Origin: Anaerobiospirillum sp. NML120448
GTDB lineage: Bacteria > Pseudomonadota > Gammaproteobacteria > Enterobacterales > Succinivibrionaceae
Direction of reading: 5' to 3'
Assembly (NCBI RefSeq): GCF_023050945.1
Contig: NZ_JALKIM010000003.1
Coordinates: 53,447 to 117,446 of the forward strand
DNA length: 64,000 nucleotides
Made by a program: the position numbers and the translations under genes. The notes under the pieces were generated by a model. The model saw only the letters and a program-made list of their open reading frames with translations, did not search any database and was not told the origin of the DNA. Positions 54,518 through 63,757 of this stretch are shown here, in pieces (the stretch's first letter is position 1; each line of letters begins with the position of its first letter).

Positions 54518-56356
54518 TTAGCTAAGTTTGCTCAAATCACGGACACCGCCCTTGTCAGCAGAGGAGGCAAGAAGGGCATAGGTCTTGAGAGCTGTGGAAA
54601 CTTCACGCTCACGCTTTTGTGGCTTAAAGGCATCCTTGCCTAATTCCTTCATGGCCTGACGACGCTTTTCAAGCTCGCTATCATCCACTGAGATTTGAAT
54701 TTGACGGTTAGGGATGTCGATCTTAATAAAGTCGCCATTCTTTACTAAGGCAATATTACCCTCGTTAGCGGCCTCTGGAGAAACGTGGCCAATGGATAGA
54801 CCTGAGGTACCACCAGAGAAACGACCATCAGTGATTAATGCGCAAGATTTACCTAAGCCCATAGATTTTAAGTAGGAAGTAGGGTAAAGCATTTCTTGCA
54901 TGCCAGGGCCGCCCTTAGGGCCTTCATAACGAATAATGACTACATTACCAGCCTTAACCTGACCGCCTAAAATGCCCTCAACAGCCTCTTCTTGAGACTC
55001 ATAAACAATGGCAGGGCCGACAAACTTTAAGATAGAGCTGTCAACGCCAGCAGTCTTAACAATGCAGCCATCTAAAGCTAAATTGCCATAAAGTACAGCT
55101 AAACCACCATCTTGGCTATAGGCATGTGCTAAATCACGAATACAGCCATTGGCACGGTCATTATCAGGCTCGTCATAGTACTTTTCTTGAGAGAAGGCTT
55201 CAATAGTACGTACATTACCAGGAGCGGCTAAATAGAACTTCTTAACCTCATCACAAGTGGTTTTATCAATAGCATAGCGAGCTAATTGCTCTTTTAAGGT
55301 CATTTGGAGCACAGTCTTACATGAGGTATTTAATAAGTTAGCCTTATCAAGCTCATTTAAAATGCTCATTACGCCGCCTGCACGGTGCACATCCTCAATG
55401 TGATATTGGTGGGTAGATGGAGCTACCTTACAAATATGAGGAACTTTACGGGAGAGTCGATCGATGTCGCTCATGGTAAAGTCTACTTGTGCTTCGTTGG
55501 CAACAGCTAATAAGTGTAATACTGTGTTGGTAGAACCACCCATAGCAATGTCTAAAGACATGGCATTTTCAAAAGCGGCTTTAGTAGCAATAGAGCGTGG
55601 TAAGACGCTATCATCGTCATGCTCATAATATTGCTTGGCTAACTTAACAATAAGCTCACCAGCCTTGGTAAAGAGGTCTTTACGCTTAGCATGAGTAGCC
55701 ACAATAGTGCCATTGCCTGGTAAAGATAAACCTAAAGACTCAGTTAAGCAGTTCATGGAGTTGGCGGTAAACATACCAGAGCAGGAGCCGCAAGTTGGGC
55801 AAGCTGCGCTTTCAACTTCATTAATTTGCTCGTCACTAGCATGTGGATCGGCTGAAACCACCATAGCATCAATTAAGTCAAGCTTATCTTTGCCAGGTAA
55901 TTTACCAGCTTCCATAGGGCCGCCAGAGACAAAAATGGTAGGAATGTTAAGACGCATAGCAGCCATTAACATACCTGGAGTAACTTTATCGCAGTTAGAA
56001 ATACATACTAAGGCATCAGCTTTATGGGCATTACAAGAATACTCAACGCTATCGGCAATAATTTCTCTACTTGGAAGTGAGTAGAGCATACCGCTATGGC
56101 CCATAGCAATACCATCGTCAACAGCAATAGTATTAAATTCTTTGGCTACACCGCCTGCTTGTTCAATAGAGCGTGCTACTAATTGACCAATATCTTTTAA
56201 ATGAACGTGACCTGGTACAAATTGAGTAAAGGAATTAGCAATAGCAATAATTGGCTTGCCAAAGTCCTCATCCTTCATTCCAGTTGCTTTCCATAAGGCA
56301 CGTGCGCCTGCCATTTTCTTAGTTTCGTAAGTAACACTAGAGCGATATTTAGGCAT
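54518..56356 (-). CDS. ilvD: Dihydroxy-acid dehydratase
   Basis: Iron-sulfur enzyme that dehydrates 2,3-dihydroxy-isovalerate and -methylvalerate in valine/isoleucine synthesis. The start is the ATG at 56354-56356 ([20 protein letters not shown], as in E. coli IlvD), with AGGAA 7 bases upstream; the frame runs 6 codons further. Seen: cluster Cys C122 in [10 protein letters not shown] and Cys in [24 protein letters not shown], and [19 protein letters not shown]. 612 residues, near-collinear with the gammaproteobacterial enzyme. It follows ilvE in the same direction but a strong hairpin separates them. Confidence 0.97.
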   Translation of the reverse strand: MPKYRSSVTYETKKMAGARALWKATGMKDEDFGKPIIAIANSFTQFVPGHVHLKDIGQLVARSIEQAGGVAKEFNTIAVDDGIAMGHSGMLYSLPSREIIADSVEYSCNAHKADALVCISNCDKVTPGMLMAAMRLNIPTIFVSGGPMEAGKLPGKDKLDLIDAMVVSADPHASDEQINEVESAACPTCGSCSGMFTANSMNCLTESLGLSLPGNGTIVATHAKRKDLFTKAGELIVKLAKQYYEHDDDSVLPRSIATKAAFENAMSLDIAMGGSTNTVLHLLAVANEAQVDFTMSDIDRLSRKVPHICKVAPSTHQYHIEDVHRAGGVMSILNELDKANLLNTSCKTVLQMTLKEQLARYAIDKTTCDEVKKFYLAAPGNVRTIEAFSQEKYYDEPDNDRANGCIRDLAHAYSQDGGLAVLYGNLALDGCIVKTAGVDSSILKFVGPAIVYESQEEAVEGILGGQVKAGNVVIIRYEGPKGGPGMQEMLYPTSYLKSMGLGKSCALITDGRFSGGTSGLSIGHVSPEAANEGNIALVKNGDFIKIDIPNRQIQISVDDSELEKRRQAMKELGKDAFKPQKREREVSTALKTYALLASSADKGGVRDLSKLS

Positions 56357-56390
56357 GATGTTATTCCTAAGCAAAATAAGTCTTGAAAAG

Positions 56391-56414
56391 AAAAGGCCCC
56401 GTGAGGGGCCTTTT
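56391..56414 (-). terminator. Intrinsic terminator between ilvE and ilvD
   Basis: Perfect 10-bp stem AAAAGGCCCC / GGGGCCTTTT with a 4-base loop, then CTTTTC on the minus strand. It falls 35 bases before the ilvD start and 40 bases after the ilvE stop. Confidence 0.8.
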
Positions 56415-56453
56415 ACAACCCGCCTTAAGCGGATTAAGGCTTAATTATTCTTA

Positions 56454-57389
56454 TTATTTAACTGGAGTGAGCCAGCCCCACTTGTCTTCGAGCTTGCCTT
56501 GAACTAAGGCAAAGAAAGCATCTTGTAATTGCTTGGTGATAGGGCCACGGCAACCCTCACCAACATCAATACCATCAACAGAAGCAATAGGGGTAATTTC
56601 AGCAGCAGTACCAGTAAAGAAAGCTTCATCAGCTAAATAGCACATTTCACGCTGCAGCTTTTGCTCGTATACAGGGATATGTAATACTTCTTTAGCTAAA
56701 GTAATAATGGCGTTACGAGTAATGCCTGGGAGCAAGCCATTAGTAAATGGAGCTGTATAAATAGCACCATCTTTTACAAAGAATACATTCTCGCCAGAGC
56801 CTTCGGAAATAAAACCATCAGTGTCTAAAGCGATAGCTTCAACATAGCCATTTTGGTGAGCTTCATTGGAAATTAAGATAGAGCTCAAATAGTTACCAGC
56901 GGCCTTGGCCTCAGTAGGAATAGTGTTAGGAGCAAGACGGTTCCAAGAAGATACACCTACCTTAACACCCTTTTGAAGGCCTTCTTCACCTAAGTAAGCA
57001 CCCCATGGCATAGCTGCTACCATAGCAGATGCTTGGGCACCCTCAGGAATACGTACACCAAGACCAATCTCGCCTAAGAAAATTAAAGGACGGATATAGC
57101 CAGACTCAAGGCCGTTATCGGCAATAACAGAGCGACATGCTTGCTTAATTTGCTCCTTGGTATAAGGAACAGGGAAGCGATAAATCTTGGCACTGTTAAA
57201 TAAGCGGTCAATGTGCTCATCAAGGCGGAAAATGCATGGGCCCTTAGGAGTGGAGTAGGCACGAATACCCTCAAATACCGCAGTACCATAGTGGAGAGCA
57301 TGGGATAAAACGTGAACCTTGGCATCTGCGTAATTTACTAACTGACCATTAAACCAGATATATTTGGTAGGGGTGTTATTGAGACTCAT
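56454..57389 (-). CDS. ilvE: Branched-chain-amino-acid aminotransferase
   Basis: PLP enzyme that makes valine, leucine and isoleucine from their keto acids. Seen: 311 residues, fold-type IV, N-terminal WFNGQLVNYADAKVHVLSHALHYG, the EAKAAGNYLSSILI segment with the PLP-binding Lys, FISEGSGENVFFV, and GLLPGITRNAII. AGGAG lies 8 bases before the ATG, and a hairpin (57402-57447) abuts that site. It precedes ilvD, with a terminator in between. Confidence 0.96.
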   Translation of the reverse strand: MSLNNTPTKYIWFNGQLVNYADAKVHVLSHALHYGTAVFEGIRAYSTPKGPCIFRLDEHIDRLFNSAKIYRFPVPYTKEQIKQACRSVIADNGLESGYIRPLIFLGEIGLGVRIPEGAQASAMVAAMPWGAYLGEEGLQKGVKVGVSSWNRLAPNTIPTEAKAAGNYLSSILISNEAHQNGYVEAIALDTDGFISEGSGENVFFVKDGAIYTAPFTNGLLPGITRNAIITLAKEVLHIPVYEQKLQREMCYLADEAFFTGTAAEITPIASVDGIDVGEGCRGPITKQLQDAFFALVQGKLEDKWGWLTPVK

Positions 57390-57401
57390 TTGAAACTCCT
57401 A

Positions 57402-57447
57402 CAACTTATAGCTCTTGTTTGATTAAAAGAGCTTAACTTATAAGTTG
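57402..57447 (-). promoter_or_regulatory. Leader hairpin abutting the ilvE ribosome-binding site
   Basis: Arms CAACTTATA / TATAAGTTG (57402-57410 with 57439-57447) enclose a second stem AGCTCTT / AAGAGCT. In the mRNA the hairpin ends one or two bases before the TAGGAGT ribosome-binding site, so it could affect translation. No leader peptide rich in Ile/Val/Leu codons was found. Confidence 0.5.
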
Positions 57448-57602
57448 TGTCTAATTAAGCCGAAAAAAATTAAAAAAACTGTAATTTAAGGTTACTAAAA
57501 CTCAAAGTGAAAACTTGATATGACAACCTAAAAGGGATGGCCATTTAAATTAGATAGCATCTACTATGTAGACCTAATAGTCAGAAAAGTTTGGTTTTCT
57601 AA

Positions 57603-57625
57603 AGTGCTCTTGGGTAAAGAGCACT
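57603..57625 (-). terminator. BASS transporter terminator
   Basis: AGTGCTCT / AGAGCACT with a 7-base loop, then TTTAGAAAA on the minus strand; about 75 bases past the stop. The rest of the gap up to ilvE shows only AT-rich sequence and the leader hairpin. Confidence 0.6.
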
Positions 57626-57698
57626 ATCTCATACTACAAGGTTAATGGTAGCTAGTAAGGCTGTGATTTAAATAGCTCTTAATCTTATTAAGCCTGCT

Positions 57699-58718
57699 TT
57701 AAGCTTGGGCTGGATGCTCACTAGTACCGTTAGCGCTGTGAGCTTCTTCCTTAGCATCAGCTGCCACCGCAGCATCAGCCTCAGCTTCATCTTCGTCCTT
57801 CATATTGGCAAAAACAGTGGCTAAGATTGGGCCTGAGATGTTGTGCCATACTGAGAAAATAGCAGAAGGAACAGCAGAGAGCGGATTAAAGTGAGCCATA
57901 GCTAAGGCTACGCCTAAACCTGAGTTTTGCATGCCTACTTCAATAGCTAAAGCCTTACGCTTCTTTAAATCCATCTTAAAGATCTTGGCTAAAACATAGC
58001 CTAAAGCTAAACCTAAAGTGTTATGCAGTACTACTACAGCAAAAATTACTAAACCTGTACGAGCAATTTGATCACGGCTTACAGCAACAACAGCACAAAC
58101 AATAGCAACAATGGCAAATACTGAAATTAAAGGTAATACAGGAACAGCATTACGTACTACTTTGCCAAAGAAAGTGTTAACCAAAACGCCAGCTACAATA
58201 GGTAAGACCATGATATAGAAAATGGAAATAAACATAGCCACAGGGTCAACTTGTACCCATTGCTTGGCAAAAACGTAAATTAAAGTTGGGGTTACAACTG
58301 GGGCCAGCACAGTAGTACAGGCTGAAATGGTGACACTCAATGGTACATCACCACGACCTAAGAAAGTCATGACATTTGAGGCAGTACCACCAGGGCAGCA
58401 GCCTACTAAAATAACGCCTACGGCAACCTCAGGAGACAACTGTAAAAGAATGCAAAGTAAATAAGCTAAAAGAGGCATAATAGCGAACTGACCCACGATG
58501 CCAATCAACACATCAAGTGGGCGCTTAATCACCTCAGAGAAGTCCTTAGCACGAAGAGTCAAACCCATGCCGAACATTACAATGCCAAGCAAAATGCTAA
58601 TGTATGGGGCGAGGACTTTGAAAATCTCTGGAAGATAAAAAGCAATAATCGCAGCGGCAATAACCCAAAAAGCAAAGGTTTTGCCGAAAAACGCACTCAA
58701 TTTAGCTAAAGTTTGCAT
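57699..58718 (-). CDS. Bile acid:sodium symporter (BASS) family transporter
   Basis: 339 residues with about nine or ten TM segments. Seen: FGMGLTLRAKDF in an early helix, the crossover motif CCPGGTASNVMTFLGRGD, and EVGMQNSGLGVALA, all hallmarks of bacterial BASS proteins of the YocS/PanS branch, which move organic anions with sodium. The substrate cannot be told; pantoate/ketopantoate is one family option and would fit the neighbouring ilv genes, but that is inference. The C-terminal 35 residues are an acidic Ala/Glu/Asp tail. The start at 58718 has TAGGAG 7 bases upstream and is overlapped by a small upstream gene. Confidence 0.9.
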   Translation of the reverse strand: MQTLAKLSAFFGKTFAFWVIAAAIIAFYLPEIFKVLAPYISILLGIVMFGMGLTLRAKDFSEVIKRPLDVLIGIVGQFAIMPLLAYLLCILLQLSPEVAVGVILVGCCPGGTASNVMTFLGRGDVPLSVTISACTTVLAPVVTPTLIYVFAKQWVQVDPVAMFISIFYIMVLPIVAGVLVNTFFGKVVRNAVPVLPLISVFAIVAIVCAVVAVSRDQIARTGLVIFAVVVLHNTLGLALGYVLAKIFKMDLKKRKALAIEVGMQNSGLGVALAMAHFNPLSAVPSAIFSVWHNISGPILATVFANMKDEDEAEADAAVAADAKEEAHSANGTSEHPAQA

Positions 58719-58881
58719 GATGATCTCCTAAGCGCCATCCTTTAGCCATGGTTGCTGTCTCATGTGCATTAGAACCTTGATATGACTGATAATTGCGCTT
58801 CATATTAGCATTAGCAGCCATTGTCATAGAGCAACATGGACGATAACCAGGCATAAAAGACGCATTATTTTTAAATGACAT
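58702..58881 (-). CDS. Small 59-residue protein overlapping the start of the BASS gene
   Basis: The frame from the ATG at 58879-58881 encodes MSFKNNASFMPGYRPCCSMT..., an Asn/Ala/Met/Tyr-rich stretch, and ends GWRLGDHHANFS. GAGG lies 6 bases before the ATG, and an in-frame TAA closes the frame just upstream, so the start is well defined. The last 17 bases overlap the BASS coding sequence and cover its ribosome-binding site, an arrangement typical of coupled translation. A TTGGGC / GCCCAA hairpin (58897-58911) lies just upstream. No TM or signal peptide; CC pair at residues 16-17. No family recognised. It could be a leader ORF with no stable product. Confidence 0.5.
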   Translation of the reverse strand: MSFKNNASFMPGYRPCCSMTMAANANMKRNYQSYQGSNAHETATMAKGWRLGDHHANFS

Positions 58882-58911
58882 CTTAAGCCTCGCTTATTGG
58901 GCCTTGCCCAA

Positions 58912-59982
58912 CAAAGTGATTGGTTTAAAAGATAAGAAAAAATAGTCCGCCAATTAAGCTCACCTAAAGTAAGCATCATTGCAACAAAGTAGCACTTGCT
59001 GTATTGCGAGGTAGCTTCGTTTGTAAGCGGTAGATGCATTGTAATTGAGAATTTTTGTAAATCGTTTGCAGTGCACTACAATGCAGCAGTAAAAAAGCAA
59101 TTCCCTATAATCTGCCATCTTATGCACTAAAAAGAATCACGCATGCCGCCCCAGTCCAGATTTTTAGCCCCTCAGAGCACTTTATTGGTACTAATAGACA
59201 GAGCGCCACCACAACAAATGCCCACCCAACCAAACTAGCACCCATCAAAGAAAAGCTTATGCTACAACAGGTGAAGCCCTATTATGAGTTAAGAGCAAAA
59301 CCACCCCAGTGGCAATAAAACGCAATAGTGCCCATTTTGAATCAAACGCTCACCATAGGTGACTTATAGCCTTCGAACCTTCGGGCCTTCGATCTTTCTA
59401 ACCTTTTCTCCTTTGAAAAAACGAAATTACTTTCACTAACATTTTGTGATAGAAATCGGCCTTTTGAGCACAAAAGCCCATATCAAGCGCAAACATCTTT
59501 TAGCTTTGCTAAACTCAAAGATAGTGTTAACTAACAAATTAATCTCCAGCGCAAGATTCAGGGCTAAAAGTAACAAGCACCAAGAGGTCAATAGACCAGA
59601 GCTTCGATTTAATCTAAAACATGTCAACCCTAGCCATTAGGGCCAAGACAGCCAAGGCCTATAAGCTCAGGCCTCCATTGCTATCAAGGCAAGTTATGGT
59701 CATCTATGAGGGCCAAGCCACAACCACCATGGTCTCTCAGGATAGTTAGGGCTAACCTTAGCCGCCATGGCCATGTTATGGTCATGCCCTGGCTGGCAAG
59801 GTTGCTATGGTATGGCAGCAAGGGCAGGCAAAACGAAGTGAATATAGTATGAGCAAGGCACAGTTGTTAGCCTAATTGGCTCTTGCCAGTCCACACGCAA
59901 ACTTGCATATATTAGATTTAGTACCACTAGCACTAGTAGGTTAGATTTGAACTTACAAGCTTTCAAAATTAAAGGTGATGGT
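58912..59982. other. Long gap without a supported gene
   Basis: AT-rich to about 59150, then mixed; 59360-59395 repeats CCTTCGA/CCTTCGGG words and 59640-59820 is dense in CCATGG, GGCCA and GGTCAT words. Frames at 59436-59640 on both strands are mirror readings of the same stretch with no ribosome-binding sites. Confidence 0.55.
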
Positions 59983-60558
59983 ATGTTAGGTCGCATCTTT
60001 AGCAAAAGTTTTTGGATCAAAGTACTACTTTATTTGGCCACCGTAGGTATGGTAGTAAGCTGCGTGGCTTTTTATAAAGGACTAGAGGGATATAAAAGTG
60101 TGTGCCCTCAAGAGAACTATGTTGATAAAGGAGTGCATGAGTTTAGACCACTAAGAGTAGTCAGAACTAGTAATTCAGATGGTATCTATAATTCCAGTCG
60201 TAAAGCTCGTATGCGTGAGGAAAATAGTGCCAAATGGCTGGTAATTTATAGGGCAGTAGATAAGTCTGGCTATGGTTTTAAGCGCTCTTTTGGCATATCT
60301 AAGCTAAAAGCTCAAGAGGCGAAAAAGGAAGGTAATGTGAAAAGAAGAGTGTTGGAGGCCTATGACAGTCAAAACAAGAAGCATATCTACGTAGTAAAAG
60401 AGCATGAAAGTATAAGCACGCATTTTGATTCACAGGTTGCTTATTATTCTAGGCTTTTGACCCTGCCTCTTTTGTACTTACCGCTCTATCTTGTGCTACT
60501 GTTTTGGTATTTCAAGGTCTACAAACGCAAGCTAAAAGAATCCCAAAACCTATCATAA
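59983..60558 (+). CDS. Uncharacterised protein with TM segments at both ends
   Basis: 191 residues from the ATG at 59983, preferred because AAGGTG lies about 6 bases upstream; the frame opens 12 codons earlier at a TTG. TM about 10-32 (VLLYLATVGMVVSCVAFYKG), a soluble middle of about 110 residues with charged and beta-like stretches (SAKWLVIYRAVDKSGYGFKR), and TM about 160-183 (LLTLPLLYLPLYLVLLFWYF) with a basic C-terminal tail. The topology resembles DUF3592-type proteins, but I see no diagnostic motif. It sits alone among word-repeat gaps. Confidence 0.7.
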   Translation: MLGRIFSKSFWIKVLLYLATVGMVVSCVAFYKGLEGYKSVCPQENYVDKGVHEFRPLRVVRTSNSDGIYNSSRKARMREENSAKWLVIYRAVDKSGYGFKRSFGISKLKAQEAKKEGNVKRRVLEAYDSQNKKHIYVVKEHESISTHFDSQVAYYSRLLTLPLLYLPLYLVLLFWYFKVYKRKLKESQNLS

Positions 60559-60574
60559 GGCTCACTAGAGTCAG

Positions 60575-60780
60575 TCAAAAACATGATCACAAAGCCCAAG
60601 CCCATACCCAGCATATGGCCTTGCTAAAGATAAAATGCCTTGGCTCTGGGCTTTGGCCATAAGCTGATGCTAGGATGAGCAAAGCCTTGCTGGGATAAGC
60701 CATGCAGGGCTGAGCTTAGCTAAGCTGCGCAGCGCTGCGCTGGACTAAAATTAACTTATCGTCGCTGGGCTTAGCTTGGC
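60575..60780. repeat. Word-repeat gap with GCC/GCTAAGC/GCGC palindromes
   Basis: Recurring GCCCAAGCC, GGCCTTGC, GGCTTTGGCC, GCTTAGC and a GCTGCGCAGCGCTGCGC palindrome at 60724-60740. Similar in style to 1650-1850, 17740-17830 and 59640-59820. It separates two convergent genes; no clear terminator. Confidence 0.6.
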
Positions 60781-60801
60781 TGGGGAGCTTGCGCATAGCT
60801 T

Positions 60802-61746
60802 TTATGGGAACTTAAAAGGCTTATTGTTCTCTTCTAACTGGTAGTGGTATTGCTCTTGTTTGGGTGGATCAAAAGGAGAAAAAGAGCGACGCTCTACTAC
60901 TGGTGCTACTTGTGGGGCAGCGCTCTTGGTTGGGAGTAGGCGTTGGTCTTTTGGCAATGGTTTTGGTAGAGCCTCAAGATATTTTAAAGCCACAGTATTA
61001 GGATTATTGGCTAATTGCTGAGCAAAAGTATCCTCAAACCACTTTTGAGGGCTTAAAGCAATGTCCTGATAGTCTAGTAATAAGGTTAGGGTAAAGTTAT
61101 TAGTAAAATGGGAATTGATGGCTGAGTTAGAGGTTAAAAAGCCATAGAAAGTGCCTTTAGGATCAATAACTGCTGGAGGGTTTGAGGCAAATTGATTCCA
61201 TGGGCAAACACGTGATTTGACGTTACCAAACTCAAATAAGGTATTCCAAATACTAAAGTCACCACGGCTAGAGCCATAAGGGCCTTTAGCATTCCATACC
61301 GAAATAGAATACTTAGGGTTGCAGTTTAAGCATCCTAGGAATTTATCTAATTGGGTACTGCCATAAATTAATAAAGGCAGATCGCCAGCGGCTACAATTT
61401 GCTCAATTTCTTTATTCTCAAGAGCAGGATTAGGCGCAATGCTGTTTTGGATTTGAGCCATGAATTCATTTTGCTCTTTAATAGCAGCTAATTCCTCAGC
61501 AGACAGTTCCTTTTGAGGCTTTTTAGGAGCTTGTGCCTGCTGTGGTTTTGCTACTTGTTCTGCTTTAGGGGGAGGGGTAGGGGCAGAGCTATAGCGAGGG
61601 CCTTCTAAAGTATAGCCATAACTTACAGGTGCAATAAACCATAGGCCTAAAGCTAAAGTACAAGCAAATAAAGAGTAATGATGTCGATTATTCAGTGTGA
61701 GCATATGAGCAAATGAATTAAAGTCAGCAAAGAGTCTGCGCAACAC
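60802..61746 (-). CDS. Exported protein with the LGCLNC...WN..YGS...NPP motif
   Basis: 314 residues. The GTG at 61744-61746 is the start: AAGGAG lies 7 bases before it. A 23-residue charged N-region precedes a hydrophobic signal segment (SLFACTLALGLWFIAPVSYG). Then a Pro/Ala/Lys/Gln linker, and from about 127 a recognisable but unnamed motif: YGSTQLDKFLGCLNC, SISVWN, GPYGSS, DFSIWN, VCPWNQFASNPPAVIDPKG, FYGFLTSN. That pattern (Cys pair, WN and YGS repeats, NPP, FYGxLTxN) occurs in many bacterial secreted proteins of unknown role. The C-terminus is Pro/Gln-rich. Function unknown. Confidence 0.75.
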   Translation of the reverse strand: MLRRLFADFNSFAHMLTLNNRHHYSLFACTLALGLWFIAPVSYGYTLEGPRYSSAPTPPPKAEQVAKPQQAQAPKKPQKELSAEELAAIKEQNEFMAQIQNSIAPNPALENKEIEQIVAAGDLPLLIYGSTQLDKFLGCLNCNPKYSISVWNAKGPYGSSRGDFSIWNTLFEFGNVKSRVCPWNQFASNPPAVIDPKGTFYGFLTSNSAINSHFTNNFTLTLLLDYQDIALSPQKWFEDTFAQQLANNPNTVALKYLEALPKPLPKDQRLLPTKSAAPQVAPVVERRSFSPFDPPKQEQYHYQLEENNKPFKFP

Positions 61747-62424
61747 AGCAAAGCTCCTTTTGAAAACAAGACCAAGCTATGAATAAGATTAGGAGGTGTT
61801 AGCTAAAACATAGCAATAGTCTAATTAGCCTTGAAATAAAATAAGCTAATAGGGTCTGATCTTGGCCATGCCTATAGCTAGTGGTACATGGACTGTTGAT
61901 GGCCAGTAATTAGCTATTGTAAAACAAAGCTTTAGCTTTTAGTTAATTTAGCCTAAAAAAGCCATCAAACAAAATTAAATAGTAGGTAAAACCTCTAAAG
62001 AGAGACAATAAGCACAGAGCTTTTGACGTAGATCGCAAAAGAGAGCTTTTACAAACTACATTTAAGAACTATTTTTTTGATATCTAGTCTAAAACAGCTA
62101 AAGGGTGCATATCTGTGAGATATCTTTTAGAAAAGCTAGCTGAATTTGTATAAGATGGTCTCTATCCCTTTTAGTGTATAATTTAGCGCCCCTGGTCTAT
62201 TAATATACACAAAGTACTTGGGTTAAGAGCAAAGGTTAGCTTGCTTATTATTTTATTTGATTCTTTAGTTTGGGATTAAGCTTATTAGCAACTGCAATTT
62301 CTTAGATTAGATTTCTCTTAGCATTGTTCCTTGTACTTTGCCGCTAAGTAAGGTGCGATTGTTGTTTGGGGTTTGATCTTAGCTATTTTAGCTAAGTATG
62401 GGTATTTTTGTTTAAGGTTTTAAA
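61747..62424. other. Divergent gap with a candidate promoter; no supported gene
   Basis: AT-rich. A consensus TATAAT lies at 62177-62182, without a good -35, about 240 bases before the oxidoreductase start. A CTAAAA...TTTTAG spaced inverted repeat lies near 62092-62130. Confidence 0.45.
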
Positions 62425-63648
62425 ATGGGTAAGTTACGCATTGCCTTGGTAGGCACTGGCAATATTGCCAAACATCATGTGGAAGCAATTTTGTCTTGCA
62501 ACCAACAACTAGTAGGTGTTTGTAACCATAATATTGAAAAAGCTTTAAGCTTTATGAGCTCTTTTGCCTCACGAGAGGGAGTGGCTCCAGCGGTCTTACA
62601 CGAAAGTGTTTTTGAAGATCTTGCTTTAATGTTAGATACTGTCAAGCCAGATTTACTTTATGTTACGACACCTCATCTAACTCACGTTGATATTGCCTGC
62701 ATGGCCATTCGTCGTGGTATCCATTGCATCATTGAAAAGCCTTTAGATATTTCTTTAGCCAAGTCAGCATATTTACTTGAAGAGGCTCAACGTACCAAGG
62801 CTTTAGTTTCTGTAATTTCTCAAAGTCGCTTCTTTAGACCAACCGAGCGTATTAAGAATGCTATTGATGATGGTCGTATTGTACCTGCCTATGGCGTAGT
62901 TAATGTGCAAGCTTGGCGTGATGAGGATTACTATCGCTCCAATACCTGGAGAGGTACTTGGGCTCATGAGGGTGGTGGTGTATTAGTTAACCAATCAGTT
63001 CATGAGCTTGATCTGCTTTGCTATTTCTTAGGTAAAGTAGAGAGTGTTTATGGTATTTGGCGTAATGTAAACCATCCATATATTGAGGTGGATGATACTG
63101 CCCAAGCTATTGTTACTTTTGAGTCAGGCGCTACTGCTACCATTATAGTATCTAATAGCGTAAATCCAGCTCAGAGCGCTTATGTTCATATTGTAGGCAC
63201 TAATGGTCATACTCTAGGCATTCAAACTCATGGTGGTGTAGAGGTTAATGCTGGTATGGCTCCTAGTTCTTTCCACCCATGCAATGATGTCTTTACTCTT
63301 GAGAGTGATGAGACCAATGCTGCTTTTGCTAAGAGTGACTACGAGGGCATTAGCGATGAGGAATTTTCCCATCACTTCTTTGCCGAGCAGTTAAAGGAAA
63401 TGATTCACGCTATTGAAAACCAGCGTGATGGTATGAATATTAGATTGCGTAATTCTATTGAGAGTGCTCAGGGCTGTATGTTAATTGCCCAAGGTATTTA
63501 CTTAAGCCAGCAATTAGGCCGTCCAGTAACTGCCAAAGAAATTCTCGACGAATCTATGGCTCAATTAGTAGCTCCTCACACTGCTCAATGCCAGCACCCA
63601 TCCAAAGAGGAAGAGGCAGAGCCAGAGCCAGCAGCTGAACAAGAGTAA
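62425..63648 (+). CDS. Gfo/Idh/MocA-family NAD(P)-dependent oxidoreductase
   Basis: 407 residues. N-terminal Rossmann domain with LVGTGNIAKHH (8-18), the EKPLDIS motif with K105, and the second-domain HELD motif (H193-D196) in NQSVHELDLLCYFLG. Family enzymes oxidise or reduce sugars, inositols and related compounds; the substrate cannot be told here. The C-terminal 30 residues after MAQLVAPHT are an acidic/Pro tail beyond the usual end. No sugar-transport or isomerase genes are adjacent, so context does not help. Followed by its own terminator. Confidence 0.9.
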   Translation: MGKLRIALVGTGNIAKHHVEAILSCNQQLVGVCNHNIEKALSFMSSFASREGVAPAVLHESVFEDLALMLDTVKPDLLYVTTPHLTHVDIACMAIRRGIHCIIEKPLDISLAKSAYLLEEAQRTKALVSVISQSRFFRPTERIKNAIDDGRIVPAYGVVNVQAWRDEDYYRSNTWRGTWAHEGGGVLVNQSVHELDLLCYFLGKVESVYGIWRNVNHPYIEVDDTAQAIVTFESGATATIIVSNSVNPAQSAYVHIVGTNGHTLGIQTHGGVEVNAGMAPSSFHPCNDVFTLESDETNAAFAKSDYEGISDEEFSHHFFAEQLKEMIHAIENQRDGMNIRLRNSIESAQGCMLIAQGIYLSQQLGRPVTAKEILDESMAQLVAPHTAQCQHPSKEEEAEPEPAAEQE

Positions 63649-63721
63649 TCTCTAACTAAAACAACTTTGGCCATAGCCTATAACTAGCAATTAGCACTTA
63701 GGCCATGGCAAACAAAACACC

Positions 63722-63757
63722 AGGGCAAGAGCACAAGCACTCTTGCCCTAATTTTTT
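63722..63757 (+). terminator. Oxidoreductase terminator
   Basis: Perfect 10-bp stem AGGGCAAGAG / CTCTTGCCCT with an 8-base loop, then AATTTTTT. Confidence 0.85.

Noticed and set aside
58824..59039. 71-codon minus-strand frame whose stop overlaps an ATG upstream of the BASS gene
   Set aside because: No ribosome-binding site, and the overlapping 59-codon frame has a proper one and explains the region better.
59436..59640. Paired frames on opposite strands at about 59.5 kb
   Set aside because: They are complementary readings of the same sequence, neither with a start signal.
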